A DNA stretch of 64,000 bases from Bradyrhizobium sp. 4. Its GTDB lineage: Bacteria; Pseudomonadota; Alphaproteobacteria; Rhizobiales; Xanthobacteraceae. Positions 52,737-61,998 of the stretch are shown here, one piece after another (within the stretch, counting starts at the first letter, position 1; each line of letters starts with the position of its first letter). The translations under genes and the position numbers were made by a program. The stretch spans positions 1,426,001 through 1,490,000 of the forward strand of contig NZ_CP064686.1 of NCBI RefSeq assembly GCF_023100905.1. The letters run 5' to 3'. A model generated the notes under the pieces. It made no database searches. It worked only from the letters and a program-made list of their open reading frames with translations, and was not told the DNA's origin.

Positions 52737-54926
52737 ATGCAGATCACGCGGGACTTCTCGCACTACGTCCGGACCGCGGGCGAAGGCGTCCAGCACATCG
52801 ATCTCGCGGTCGAGGGCGTTCACTGCGCCGGATGCATGGCCAAGATCGAGCGCGGACTGTCGGCGATTCCCGACGTCACGCTGGCGCGGGTGAACCTCAC
52901 CGACCGGCGCGTCGCGCTGGAATGGAAGCAGGGCACGCTCGACCCAAGCCGTTTCATCGATCGGCTGGCAGAGCTTGGCTACAAGGCCTATCCTTACGAG
53001 ACCGAGAGCGCGGAGGCGACGGAAGTTGCCGGTTCGCGCTTCCTGCTGCGCTGCCTTGGCGTCGCCGCGTTCGCCACCTTGAACGTGATGATGCTGTCGA
53101 TCCCGGTGTGGTCCGGCAATGTCTCCGACATGTTGCCCGAGCAGCGCGACTTTTTCCACTGGCTGTCGGCGCTGATCGCGCTGCCGGCGGCAGCCTATGC
53201 GGGGCAGCCGTTCTTCCGCTCGGCCTGGCGCGCGCTATCGAACAAGACCACCAACATGGACGTGCCGATCTCGATCGGGGTGTGCCTTGCGCTCGGCATG
53301 TCCGTGGTCGAGACCATCCACCACGCCGAGCACGCCTATTTCGACGCGGCGATCATGCTGCTCACGTTTCTTTTGGTCGGCCGCTTCCTCGACCAGAACA
53401 CGCGGCGGCGGACGCGCGCGGTCGCGGGCAATCTCGCCGCACTCAAGGCCGAGACCGCGGCCAAGTTCGTCGGGCCTGACGAGATTTCGCAGGTGCCGGT
53501 TGCGGCGATCCATCCCGGCGACATCGTGCTGCTGCGGCCCGGCGAGCGTTGCGCGGTCGACGGCACCGTGATCGAGGGACGCTCCGAGATCGACCAGAGC
53601 CTGATCACCGGCGAGACGCTCTATGTCACGGCCGGGCGGGGCACGCCGGTCTATGCGGGCTCGATGAACATCTCCGGCACGCTGCGGGTGCGGGTCTCGG
53701 CCGCCTCAGAAGCCACGCTGCTTGCCGAGATCACGCGGCTGCTCGACAACGCGCTCCAGGCGCGCTCGCGCTACATGCGGCTCGCGGATCGCGCCTCGCG
53801 GCTCTATGCGCCGGTGGTCCACGCGACCGCGCTTCTCACCGTCCTTGGATGGGTCATCGCCGGCGCGAGCTGGCATGATGCAATCGTGACCGGCGTTGCC
53901 GTGCTGATCATCACCTGTCCCTGCGCGCTCGGGCTTGCGATCCCGACGGTGCAGACGGTGGCCTCGGGCGCGATGTTCAAGTCGGGTGTGCTGCTCAATT
54001 CGGGCGACGCCATCGAGCGGCTGGCCGAAGCCGACCACATCATCTTCGACAAGACCGGCACGCTGACTCTGCCGGATCTCGCAGTCACGAATGCGGCCGA
54101 GATCTCCACTGATATCTTCGAGCTCGCCGGTCGCCTCGCGCTGTCGAGCAATCATGCGGTGGCCGCTGCGGTCGCGCAGGCCGCCGGCGCCAGATCGCCG
54201 ATCGTCGGCGCGGTCGAGGAGGCCGGGCAGGGCGTGCGCGCTGTGGTCGAGGGCGTCGAGATTCGTCTTGGTCGTCCGTCCTTCTGCGGCGCCGAGGCGT
54301 TGGCCGGCGGCGTCAATCTCGACGCTGAAGCCTCCATCGTCGCTTTCAGCAAGGGAACGGAAAAATTCATCCTCTCGGTGCGCCAGGGGCTGCGTCCGGA
54401 TGCGCAGGCCGTGATCGCGGCGCTGAAGGCGCGCAACATCGGCATCGAGATCCTCTCCGGCGACCGCGAGCCGGCGGTGAGGGCGGCCGCCCACGCGCTC
54501 GGCATCGCCGAGTGGCGCGCCGGCGTGACGCCGGCCGACAAGATCGCGCGGATCGAGGAGCTGAAACGGCGAGGCGCAAAAGTGCTGATGGTTGGCGACG
54601 GCATGAACGATGCACCCTCGCTCGCGGCGGCCCACGTCTCGATGTCGCCGATCTCGGCCGCGCATCTCAGCCAGGCGACCGCCGATCTCGTCTTCCTCGG
54701 CCGGCCGCTGGCGCCAGTCGTTGCCGCCATCGATTCCGCGCGCAAGGCGCTGCATTTGATGCGGCAAAACCTCTGGCTTGCGATCGGCTACAACGTCCTG
54801 GCGGTGCCGATCGCGATCAGCGGTGTCGTCACGCCCCTGATCGCGGCTGCCGCTATGAGCGGCTCGTCAATCCTGGTCATGCTGAATTCGCTGCGGGCAC
54901 GCAGCGCCTCGCGGAAGATCGTGTGA
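52737..54926 (+). CDS. fixI: Copper-translocating P1B-type ATPase
   Basis: This 729-residue P-type ATPase supplies copper for the cbb3 oxidase. Domains in order: an N-terminal heavy-metal-associated domain with GVHCAGCMAKIE; a first membrane block; the actuator with SLITGETLYV; the CPC channel motif (IITCPCALGLAIP); the phosphorylation site FDKTGTLTLP; the ATP-binding region; and the hinge GDGMNDAPSLA. Its stop overlaps the fixS start by one base (TGATG). ATG at 52737 is chosen because it follows GAAGGA and gives the normal FixI length. Confidence 0.96.
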   Translation: MQITRDFSHYVRTAGEGVQHIDLAVEGVHCAGCMAKIERGLSAIPDVTLARVNLTDRRVALEWKQGTLDPSRFIDRLAELGYKAYPYETESAEATEVAGSRFLLRCLGVAAFATLNVMMLSIPVWSGNVSDMLPEQRDFFHWLSALIALPAAAYAGQPFFRSAWRALSNKTTNMDVPISIGVCLALGMSVVETIHHAEHAYFDAAIMLLTFLLVGRFLDQNTRRRTRAVAGNLAALKAETAAKFVGPDEISQVPVAAIHPGDIVLLRPGERCAVDGTVIEGRSEIDQSLITGETLYVTAGRGTPVYAGSMNISGTLRVRVSAASEATLLAEITRLLDNALQARSRYMRLADRASRLYAPVVHATALLTVLGWVIAGASWHDAIVTGVAVLIITCPCALGLAIPTVQTVASGAMFKSGVLLNSGDAIERLAEADHIIFDKTGTLTLPDLAVTNAAEISTDIFELAGRLALSSNHAVAAAVAQAAGARSPIVGAVEEAGQGVRAVVEGVEIRLGRPSFCGAEALAGGVNLDAEASIVAFSKGTEKFILSVRQGLRPDAQAVIAALKARNIGIEILSGDREPAVRAAAHALGIAEWRAGVTPADKIARIEELKRRGAKVLMVGDGMNDAPSLAAAHVSMSPISAAHLSQATADLVFLGRPLAPVVAAIDSARKALHLMRQNLWLAIGYNVLAVPIAISGVVTPLIAAAAMSGSSILVMLNSLRARSASRKIV

Positions 54927-55093
54927 TGGAGATCCTGATCATTCTGGTCCCGCTGGCGCTGATGCTCGGTCTTGCCGGCCTCGCCGGCTTCCTCTGGTCG
55001 CTCCGGAGCGGCCAGTACGACGATCTCGACGGCGCAGCGTGGCGGGCGATTGCCGACGACGAGCCGCCGCAAGAGGCGCCGGCTAAGCGGTAA
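54926..55093 (+). CDS. fixS: cbb3 oxidase maturation protein FixS (CcoS)
   Basis: This 55-residue protein has a single membrane helix (ILIILVPLALMLGLAGLAGF) followed by WSLRSGQYDDLDGAAWRAIA, the CcoS/FixS signature (LWxxRSGQYDDL). It is needed for metal-cofactor insertion into the oxidase. Translation is coupled to fixI through TGATG. It ends fixGHIS and the compact part of the region. Confidence 0.95.
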   Translation: MEILIILVPLALMLGLAGLAGFLWSLRSGQYDDLDGAAWRAIADDEPPQEAPAKR

Positions 55094-55269
55094 AGCGGTA
55101 GCTTTCCACACGAGGTGCGGCGGACTTCCAGTGAATGGGAGAGCATCCCTGTCGTCGTTGATGGAGGGTTGACCAGGTTTGTTATGACGGCAGGTTGTGT
55201 CACTGCATGGGGGCGTTGTTGCCAATCGAAGGCGGCGCAACTGAACGGACCGGCGGCGTGGCGGGAGTC

Positions 55270-55735
55270 CGACCTCCATGTCCGGCAAATGCTGGCGATG
55301 GCGCAGCACGATCTGGCGCGCTCCGGAGAAGCCGAGAAGGCCTTAGGCGTGAAGCTCTGACAGGGCTCGCGAGACCGTCTCCAGGATGAGGCCGAGATAG
55401 TCGCCGATGTCACGGCGGCACTCGGACGGCCATCAGGCCGGCGGCCGCGGTGCGGGATGTCCGTCTCGAGCAGGAAGGTCGCGATCCTCCATGGCGTTCT
55501 TGCGGCCGAGCAGCAGCATGTGGTCCTCCGCGTGCTTCAGCTCGCCGGCCGTCAGGGTCCAGAGCTTGCGCGCGACCTGACAGTCTGTATTGGCCGCCTT
55601 GTCCGGGCTCGCCCGGTTTACCAGGCGCACCGTGGTCTCGAGGATCGCTTCGGCCGCGATGCGGTGGGCCCTCGCCGAGATCTCCTCGTCCTTGCCGCTT
55701 GCGAATTCGCTGGCCACGAGCGCCGTCTGGCCGAC
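55270..55735 (-). pseudogene. fixK-like regulator pseudogene with internal deletion
   Basis: The minus strand reads LVGQTALVASEFASGKDEEI, then directly HRIAAEAILETTVRLVNRAS, CQVARKLWTLTAGELKHAED and HMLLLGRKNAMED. In other frames follow RRDIGDYLGLILETVSRALS and LLGFSGARQIVLRHRQHLPD. This is close kin of FixK2 at 42.1-42.8 kb. About 45-50 residues of the effector domain (from the YGEDEPAEYVYQ region to the PGQT region) are deleted, and there are frameshifts in the last third. Confidence 0.88.
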
Positions 55736-55766
55736 CAGCCGCCGACCAGCCGCCGACCAGCCGCCG
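55731..55766 (+). repeat. 11-bp tandem repeat
   Basis: CCGACCAGCCG is repeated three times with a fourth partial unit, at the N-terminal edge of the fixK-like pseudogene. It looks like slippage in non-coding sequence. Confidence 0.85.
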
Positions 55767-55898
55767 AACGCAGCGGACGGCGAGGGCGCGGAGCGAGTCG
55801 TGGAAGGCTGGGTGGTGTAGAGTGCGGGCGGAAGCATCGGCGATCTCCTTGCTGATGGGCGGAGGATGCGAGGCACCGCCACACGGTCAAATTCGGTG

Positions 55899-56305
55899 TC
55901 ATCTCTGGTGGCCCTCCAGGCTGCTGCTGAGCGCTTGCATCGTTGGAGCGTTGAGGCAGTAGTCTTCGTAATCTCTGGTATCCACCCTGATCTCGACATC
56001 GTTGTTGCACTCAACCTTCCGGTCGCATTGGGTGCAGACCCGCTCGTCGCGCAGCACTGCCGGCTTCGATCGCGAAGACATCCTCGTGGTCGATGCCGAG
56101 AACCTTCAGTAACCCGGGCAATTTCGTCAGCCGCAAGCGTCCTTGACCACGCATCGAGGTCTGCAGGCGTAACGCGCAGATCGGCGCGATTCGTGCCGCA
56201 GTAGAGTTGATGCAACTCACGGAGTTCACGACGATGCCTCAGCCAGTTACCGAAAACATCCAGGAGGCCTTCAAGAATGGGATAAGTCTTCTCTGTTTTC
56301 TTCAT
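55899..56305 (-). pseudogene. DUF6455-type protein, frameshifted
   Basis: From ATG at 56305 the frames give LEGLLDVFGNWLRHRRELRE, DLRVTPADLDAWSRTLAADE, then KLPGLLKVLGIDHEDVFAIE, then AVLRDERVCTQCDRKVECNN and DYCLNAPTMQALSSSLEG. The order (helical start, VTPADL, LxxLGID, VLRDLxxxCxxCxxKxxC, YCPNAxTL) is that of small DUF6455 proteins with a possible Cys-rich cluster site, which are common near microaerobic genes. Two frame changes within about 120 bases make it a pseudogene unless they are sequencing errors. Confidence 0.65.
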
Positions 56306-57525
56306 GCCCAATACGCTCCCAATTCTGGTGTGATGCTTTCTTATTGAAGCCGGCCGGGGCCGCCGTTGCGCCAGCGCAATGTCCTTTGCGCGGACGTAGC
56401 TGGTCCGCCGCAATTGCAGTATTTCTCCCCCGGGCGTCCGGCCGTAGAGCGCATTCAACCCAAAATCTCGGCCAGCGCCGTTGCCAGACCTTACCTCGAT
56501 CCCCTACCGGGAGGCCCATCCTTCCTCTTGATCGGCGACGTAGGCAAGCTCCTGCCGCAACGGCCCGCTCGCCCGGCCGCCTCTCGAGGAAGCGAAAGCC
56601 GGCAGCCCGAGCACGAAAGACCTGGAGGGCCTCGTCGAACGCTTCGTCGTAGGAATCGATCCCACGACCGTGTGCATGAGTTCGTTCAGCACGTAGGCGC
56701 GAACGAGACTCCTCAACATAGTGAGGGCGTTCTCGGCGGCTTCGCCGAAGAGCCCGTAATTCGGCTAGGACGCCGATTATCAGCGTATGCAGGTTTTCAC
56801 GAGCGTCGCGCCACTCGGAACAATCACGGCCGCGCTCCGGAAAAGCGCGGCGGATGGAGCCGGCCTTTCGAGCGCGTAGGAGCGTATCGCGTGAGCGACC
56901 AAGTTCAGCGCGTCTTCGACGATTTTTTACGCGAGCCTTCTGCGGCCGGCAGAAATTCCCGGTAGCCCTTGACGGCAAGGAAGCCGCGCATCTCGGCGAA
57001 CGTTTCGCGCGGTCGCCTGTGCAGATCTCGACTTCCTGGGCAAGATCTTTCGCCAGCTCCCGGTCCCAGGCGCTCGAGAGCATTTCTTTCACGGAAGGGT
57101 CGCGAGAGTTTTGTGGCAGTCATCGTCCTCAACCTCCGAATGGTCATGCGTCGTGAACAGCACCACCGCGATGCCGACCACAGCACGGTCGCGGATATCG
57201 TCGCGACGGTGGACAGAACGCTCATTGCCCTGAGAGCGCCCGTTAGGCCCTCCTAGACCAATGGATAAACGCCACTGCAAAAAGGATCCTCCAATTCAAA
57301 GTAGACCAGCATTCCGGAGGTTCGTACTCCAACTGGTGGATCCAGTCCGGCCCTGAACCGCCAGGCAGAGCTCTAACATTCGGCTAGGCGTCGGGCCGCG
57401 GTTATGCGAGTCTTGCAGCATTTCGAGGCGTGTCGGAAACGGAGGGACCCGATGTGCGATCGTTAACTGCGTGTCTCTTTCGGCGTGGTTGGAATTGGGA
57501 CGGGTAAAGTCCTCGGACACTCAAA
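56306..57525. other. Degenerate stretch, no intact gene
   Basis: Minus-strand frames contain short protein-like pieces (MSVLSTVATISATVL and, in another frame, VVGIAVVLFTTHDHSEVEDD near 57110-57225; FAEMRGFLAVKGYREFLP near 56960) that I cannot assign. They suggest one or two decayed genes. Confidence 0.4.
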
Positions 57526-57744
57526 GTGACATGTGCCAGTGAAAGTACGCTCCACGACTGGACCGTAGGTGAGCGTGTAGTCGTTTGCGAAGCGGCTGGA
57601 CCGCGTCTGAGCGGCAAGCAAGGAGTCGTTCTCGGGTTCGGTGCTACGCGCAGCAGGCTTCGCGTGTTGCTCGACGGTTGCAGAGGGCCGATCACGTTGC
57701 ACATCACCTTCGTGGACCCGGTCGTGCAGCACGATCGCGCTTGA
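57526..57744 (+). CDS. Small hypothetical protein, KOW-like
   Basis: This 72-residue protein has TVGERVVVCEAAGPRLSGKQ, then GVVLGFGATRSRLRVLLDG and PITLHITFVDPV, a small beta-barrel pattern resembling KOW/SH3-like folds. It starts with GTG. I recall similar short proteins in Bradyrhizobium, without known function. It lies just before toxin-antitoxin remnants. Confidence 0.5.
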   Translation: MTCASESTLHDWTVGERVVVCEAAGPRLSGKQGVVLGFGATRSRLRVLLDGCRGPITLHITFVDPVVQHDRA

Positions 57745-57789
57745 GAATGGTGCTGCCTACAAGGGGAAAGTCCGCGCGGCGTAGCACAA

Positions 57790-57927
57790 TCGCAGCGCGG
57801 AAGCGGAAATGCGCGCCATTCTGGAGGCCGCCGTGCGTCCCGAGAAGATCGGCCTCACCAATGCCGATGTCGAGGCACTTGAACATGGCCGCGACGCGCG
57901 TCTCGCTGAGCCGATGCGCTTCGAATG
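57790..57927 (+). pseudogene. FitA/StbC-type antitoxin, N-terminally truncated
   Basis: The frame reads RSAEAEMRAILEAAVRPEKI, then GLTNADVEALEHGRDARLAE, ending in PMRFE before TGA. This is the C-terminal part of a ribbon-helix-helix antitoxin of the FitA/StbC type. A stop precedes it in frame and the DNA-binding start is missing. Its stop overlaps the start of the toxin remnant, the usual operon arrangement. Confidence 0.7.
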
Positions 57928-58145
57928 ATCCTGCTCGATACGAATCTGGTCTCCGAGCGATGAAGTCCGAACCGCATCCATCGGTTCGTGACTGGCTCGA
58001 CGCCCAGGGGCCCGAGACGCTGTTTTTCTCCAGCGTCACCATCGCCGAACTGTTGTTCGGCATCCGCGCGCTGCCGCGCGGGTCGGGAGAAAGAAGGCCC
58101 TTGGTCAGCACCTCGACCTTGCAGCCGAGAACGGCCTCCCAACGT
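57924..58145 (+). pseudogene. FitB/VapC-type PIN-domain toxin, frameshifted and truncated
   Basis: ATG ATC at 57924 begins MILLDTNLVSER and stops. One base on, the frame continues MKSEPHPSVRDWLDAQGPET, LFFSSVTIAELLFGIRALPR and GSGER, the N-terminal half of a PIN-domain ribonuclease with its first acidic residues (DTN, TIAE). The rest is lost. No active toxin can be made. Confidence 0.75.
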
Positions 58146-58426
58146 CCGTTCTGAGGCTGACAGCGGAATGGCGTACTGCTTCTGCTGCTGGACATCGGCA
58201 TGCTGATGCCGCCGAGGATGATGATCGAGATCACGCCGATCGCGATCGGTGCTGGTCAGCTTGATCGCTGATCATCATGCTGGTCATCCCGATCATGATC
58301 GCGCGCGCTTCGAGGTTAGCCCACGGGCGCCGGTCACGTCGGCATCTCGCCGTGCGATGGCTCGCAACGTGCGCGCGCGATTTGGTGGCACTGGGCTTTT
58401 TGCCGAGCCCTAGTCCGGCGCGATCC
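58146..58426. other. Short spacer, no recognised gene
   Basis: Nothing identifiable lies between the toxin remnant and the convergent Fic gene. Confidence 0.4.
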
Positions 58427-60007
58427 TCAACCGAGGTCCGCCAGTGCTTGGACTTCTCCCGGAAGGCTCTGCCGGGGCGGAGGCGGTTCACGACGACAAC
58501 AGTCTGCCAGGAATGCGGCGAAGGGACCGACATCACCTTGTACGCTCGCGCTCTCGAGTGCCCGCATGTATTCGTCGCGTCTGCCGACGGGAATGATTGT
58601 CCAAGGCAGTCCTCCCGATGCCATCATGACATTCATGAGGAAGCGGCCCGTTCGGCCATTGCCGTCTGGAAGAGGGTGTATGAAGGTGAATATGAAGTGT
58701 CCGAGCACAGCTCTCACGCGCGGATCCTTCTCCTCCTTCAGGCAATCAAGAAAAGCCTCCATGGCGTCAGGTACCGATTCCCAAGCGACCGGTGTGTGTC
58801 CCGAGTTCCTGATGAAAACGAAGTGAGTTCGATAACCGGCGAGGTTTTTGGGCTTGATGATGCCGGCTTGAACTGAGGGCTGAAAGAGGGCCCGGTACCA
58901 GTCGAGGTGCTCTCGATCGGCGATCTCGGCGGCGTCCTCGCCGTTGAGCACGCGGGCCACCGCGCCACGGACCACTTGGAACGCATCCCAGTAGCCCTTC
59001 GCGGCCATTGCATCCGTTTGTTTGCGATCTCCATCGCTGCCGTTGGGATCCCATTTTCCGGTCTTCACCTTCTCGATCAGTTCCTCCGTGACCGAGTAGC
59101 CTTCGATAGAAAGCGAGTGGTACGCGTCCGAGGTGTACCGTTCGTCGATCGCGGCCAGATATCCGTCATGATCGTTGATACGCCGCGGCTCAAGCTTGAA
59201 ATTTGCTAACACCTTTTCGCGTATCTCCGCCCACATGAGACGGATTCGCGTCATGATTGGTGGCGTGGCCCGGCTTGGAAGCTGCATCGGTACCGGCGCT
59301 TTGAATGGATCGGCATCTTCCCTGACATCGTGCCCGCCCGCCGTCATCGCGGTGACGATATCGTCGGCGGCCCGCGTGTTGCCCAGCAGTCGGTACGCCC
59401 CGGCGATGCGCCCCGCCGCGGCCGCATGTCCGCCTTCCAGGAGGACTTTTAGGATTGCGCTGGCATTCCTCTGCGAACCGAGCAGGGCGATGACGTCGTT
59501 CTTCTGCGTCTGCCAGAAAGCTGGCGCGGCAGCGCAGATCGCCTCCGGCGCCGGAAAGGTCTGGACCCCGGCGGTCTTGACCGGGGTCACCAGCAGTTTG
59601 GTCGCCTTGTACAGATAAAGGGAGGTGCCATGGAGAAGGGGCTGGGTTTGGTTATTGGCGGTCGGTGCCGCGATCACGATCTGCTTCGGAACGTTGAGAT
59701 TTTCTGCAAGTAGCGGGATTGAGTTTTCTGCCGAGAGGACCCAGTCACTCTTGAAGCGCTCGTTGCAGTAGGCGCGGCAAAACTCCCAGAACGACGAGTA
59801 CCACGACGTGCTGTCGCCCGACCGCTCCTCGGGCCGCGTCATCAGCACCCATCCTTTGATGATCTCCTTCAGGAACCCGGCCTTCACCAGCCGTTCGCGG
59901 TGGGTGCGCGAAAGTTCGTCGCTCCGGAAGATTCGTCGATTTCCGCCGTTGCTGAGGGTCTTCAGCTCAGTGAGGGACTGGGCGAGTTTTTCGTGGAGAG
60001 TGGGCAT
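58427..60007 (-). CDS. Fic-domain AMPylase fused to an AbiEi-like N-terminal region
   Basis: This is a 526-residue protein. Residues ~1-220 look like an AbiEi-type antitoxin: a winged-helix start (RIFRSDELSRTHRERLVKAG, FLKEIIKGWVLMTRPEERSG), then the central WVLSAENSIPLLAENLNVPK region. Residues ~240-500 form a Fic domain with the active-site motif from His444 (HPLPDGNGRTGR). Such domains usually transfer AMP to target proteins. The inhibitory helix motif (S/T)xxxE(G/N) is present upstream as Ser298...Glu302-Gly303 (SLSIEGYSVTEE), so activity is expected to be self-inhibited. The target and role (defence, toxin or housekeeping) are not known. ATG at 60007; the frame is intact. Confidence 0.85.
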   Translation of the reverse strand: MPTLHEKLAQSLTELKTLSNGGNRRIFRSDELSRTHRERLVKAGFLKEIIKGWVLMTRPEERSGDSTSWYSSFWEFCRAYCNERFKSDWVLSAENSIPLLAENLNVPKQIVIAAPTANNQTQPLLHGTSLYLYKATKLLVTPVKTAGVQTFPAPEAICAAAPAFWQTQKNDVIALLGSQRNASAILKVLLEGGHAAAAGRIAGAYRLLGNTRAADDIVTAMTAGGHDVREDADPFKAPVPMQLPSRATPPIMTRIRLMWAEIREKVLANFKLEPRRINDHDGYLAAIDERYTSDAYHSLSIEGYSVTEELIEKVKTGKWDPNGSDGDRKQTDAMAAKGYWDAFQVVRGAVARVLNGEDAAEIADREHLDWYRALFQPSVQAGIIKPKNLAGYRTHFVFIRNSGHTPVAWESVPDAMEAFLDCLKEEKDPRVRAVLGHFIFTFIHPLPDGNGRTGRFLMNVMMASGGLPWTIIPVGRRDEYMRALESASVQGDVGPFAAFLADCCRREPPPPRQSLPGEVQALADLG

Positions 60008-60340
60008 GTTCCAGCTCGCGAGGTTCCGATAGTTTGATGTCCTGCGAATACAATAATATAACGCTGTTTAATATCAATAGTATTATGCTGGCGTTCTCAA
60101 TAAAATTCAGTTGCGTAATTACAATAAATTATTGCAAGGCGCTTAGGCCGAGAAGCCGAGCTAGACCTGGCTAGAGCGCCTTCCGGTGGAAGGCCAACGT
60201 TAAGGTGCTTGTCTGGCTGAGAATGTGGCCGCCGATCGGCAAGGAACCCGGTTATGCCTACGCTTAGCGAGTCCTCCTGAACAACATCGACGCCCATCGG
60301 GCCGGATCCTGACGGGCGCGCCGGCGTTCCGAGCCAGGCG
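60008..60340. other. AT-rich upstream region of the Fic gene
   Basis: Positions about 60040-60130 are strikingly AT-rich (ATAATATAACG, TTTAATATC, AATAAATTATTG) for this genome. This suggests a promoter region or foreign DNA. Confidence 0.45.
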
Positions 60341-61267
60341 CCATGGCCAGAGCGTTGCGGCGGGCCCGCGCAATTGACCCTTCTCCTCAAGGATTCAAAA
60401 TCGAGCTGCGTCATCGAAGGCGAGAAGCCGCCGCAGGATCTTATCCAGCGGTGGGATAGGGTCATCGGCGAAGCAGGATGGACACCGCTCGATGAGACGG
60501 TGTTCTTGCGCCTGCACCGCATTGTCATCGGTGATGAGCGTTTCGTGAAGCTCGGCTTTCGGAAGGAAGGCGGTTTCGTCGGTGAGCATGACCACGAGAC
60601 GCAGAGACCCATTCCCGACCATATCAGCGCGCATCACGAAGATATCGCCTCCCTCGTCCACGGATTGATCGCGTTCGACCAGGCCTGGTCAATTGAGCTT
60701 GCCCCCGTTGTGGCTGCCGCCGTGCTGGCCTTCGGGTTCGTCTACATCCATCCATTCGAGGACGGCAATGGCCGCACCTGGCACGACGGATTCAATCCGG
60801 CGGCATCCACTTTCCGGTTTCAGCCGCCATCCTAAGACAAAATCGCCGAATACAAGGACGGATTAGAAAGCTATTCGAGTAGATTGCTGCCATGCGTCCA
60901 ATGGCAGCCTACTCCACAGGGCAACGTCAAGGTCCTGAACGATACGGCTGACGTTTACCGCTTTTTCGATGCAACGCCGCACGCGGAGTTTCTGTACGAA
61001 TGCGTGCAGAGGACCATCGAACAGGATCTTCCGAAGGAAATCCGGTTCTTGCGGAGCTTCGATACATTCCGGGCGGGCGTCGAAAACATGATCGACATGC
61101 CGGAGCGCACCCTCAACAATCTCTTTGGATTCTTGCAACAGAATGAAGGGCGACTCTCAAAGCGCGCCCGTGACAACGAATTCTCCCAATTAACGCCAGA
61201 CGAAGTCACGAAGATTGAGGAGCTTTATCAAACGGCCTTCTCGAACGACTCCGGAACAGCGAGCTGA
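60341..61267 (+). pseudogene. Second Fic/DOC-family protein, broken
   Basis: Two frames give a Fic protein of another subfamily: SSCVIEGEKPPQDLIQRWDR (with the inhibitory SxxxEG motif), HRIVIGDERFVKLGFRKEGG, then YIHPFEDGNGRT, the Fic motif. A short deletion removes the segment normally following it, and the frame shifts. The C-terminal half continues as KIAEYKDGLESYSSRLLPCV, NDTADVYRFFDATPHAEFLY and ERTLNNLFGFLQQNEGRLSK. The N terminus also looks incomplete. It is divergent from the intact Fic gene. Confidence 0.8.
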
Positions 61268-61998
61268 GCCTCTGTCATCTTCATTGGATCATAGCCTGGA
61301 TGTCGAATCAGAATCCTCTTCAGCGGCCGCCACAAAATATGATCCAAAGGCTCGCCGCGTGCGTGAGTTTTGATCCTAGACGAGACCGACGAGATGGTCG
61401 ATGCCCTCATCGTATTTTCCGACTACTCGTTGATCGTGCTCCAGAGCGAAAGCGATGAGTTCGAGAAGCTCTGCGCATTGCCGCCCCCTCACGTTCTATC
61501 CGATGAGGTGCAGGCTCAGACAGCCGAAGAAATCGACCGCATCAGGCGCATGGCGGCGGATGGTCCGCGCGTCCCGAACAGATGAAGACTCAGATCGCCG
61601 AAACGGAAGCAAGCATTGTGGCCTTTGCTGAACAAGCGAGGGCTGGGGAGACATTCGCGGAGCGCGATGAAGGACGGATTGGTCTCTCACAGGCCAAAGA
61701 GCGTTGAGTCAATGAGCGTGCCGCTCTGAACCGCGAGCTTCCAAGCCGACAGGTCGGGTATCGTCGATCGATCTGTGGAGCAGGGCTGCTCCCATGAGAC
61801 CAGCCAAGCTGGCGACCGGCATTGAACAGGCCGATGCCGGATGCGCGGTTGCGGTCATTGAGGTTGCTGAAGCGATCAGGGTGATCGACAGGAAACGAAA
61901 TGACCGATGCCCCGTACGCAGGAGCATCGGTAGGACACGGATATGGTCGGCGCCGGAGGCGATACGGGAGCTGGTGTCGGTGCTGGTGCGGGTGGGGC
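61268..61998. other. Spacer with no clear gene
   Basis: Short plus-strand frames (61370-61585, 61584-61707) look weakly protein-like (EEIDRIRRMAADGP; KTQIAETEASIVAFAEQARA) but cannot be named. On the minus strand, 61910-61998 encodes an Ala/Pro/Thr-rich stretch that continues the glycosidase frame beyond its stop. Confidence 0.35.

Noticed and set aside
53706..54767. 353-codon minus-strand open frame
   Set aside because: Antisense of fixI with no recognisable domain.
56271..57092. 273-codon minus-strand open frame
   Set aside because: Mixed composition typical of an out-of-frame reading through decayed genes.
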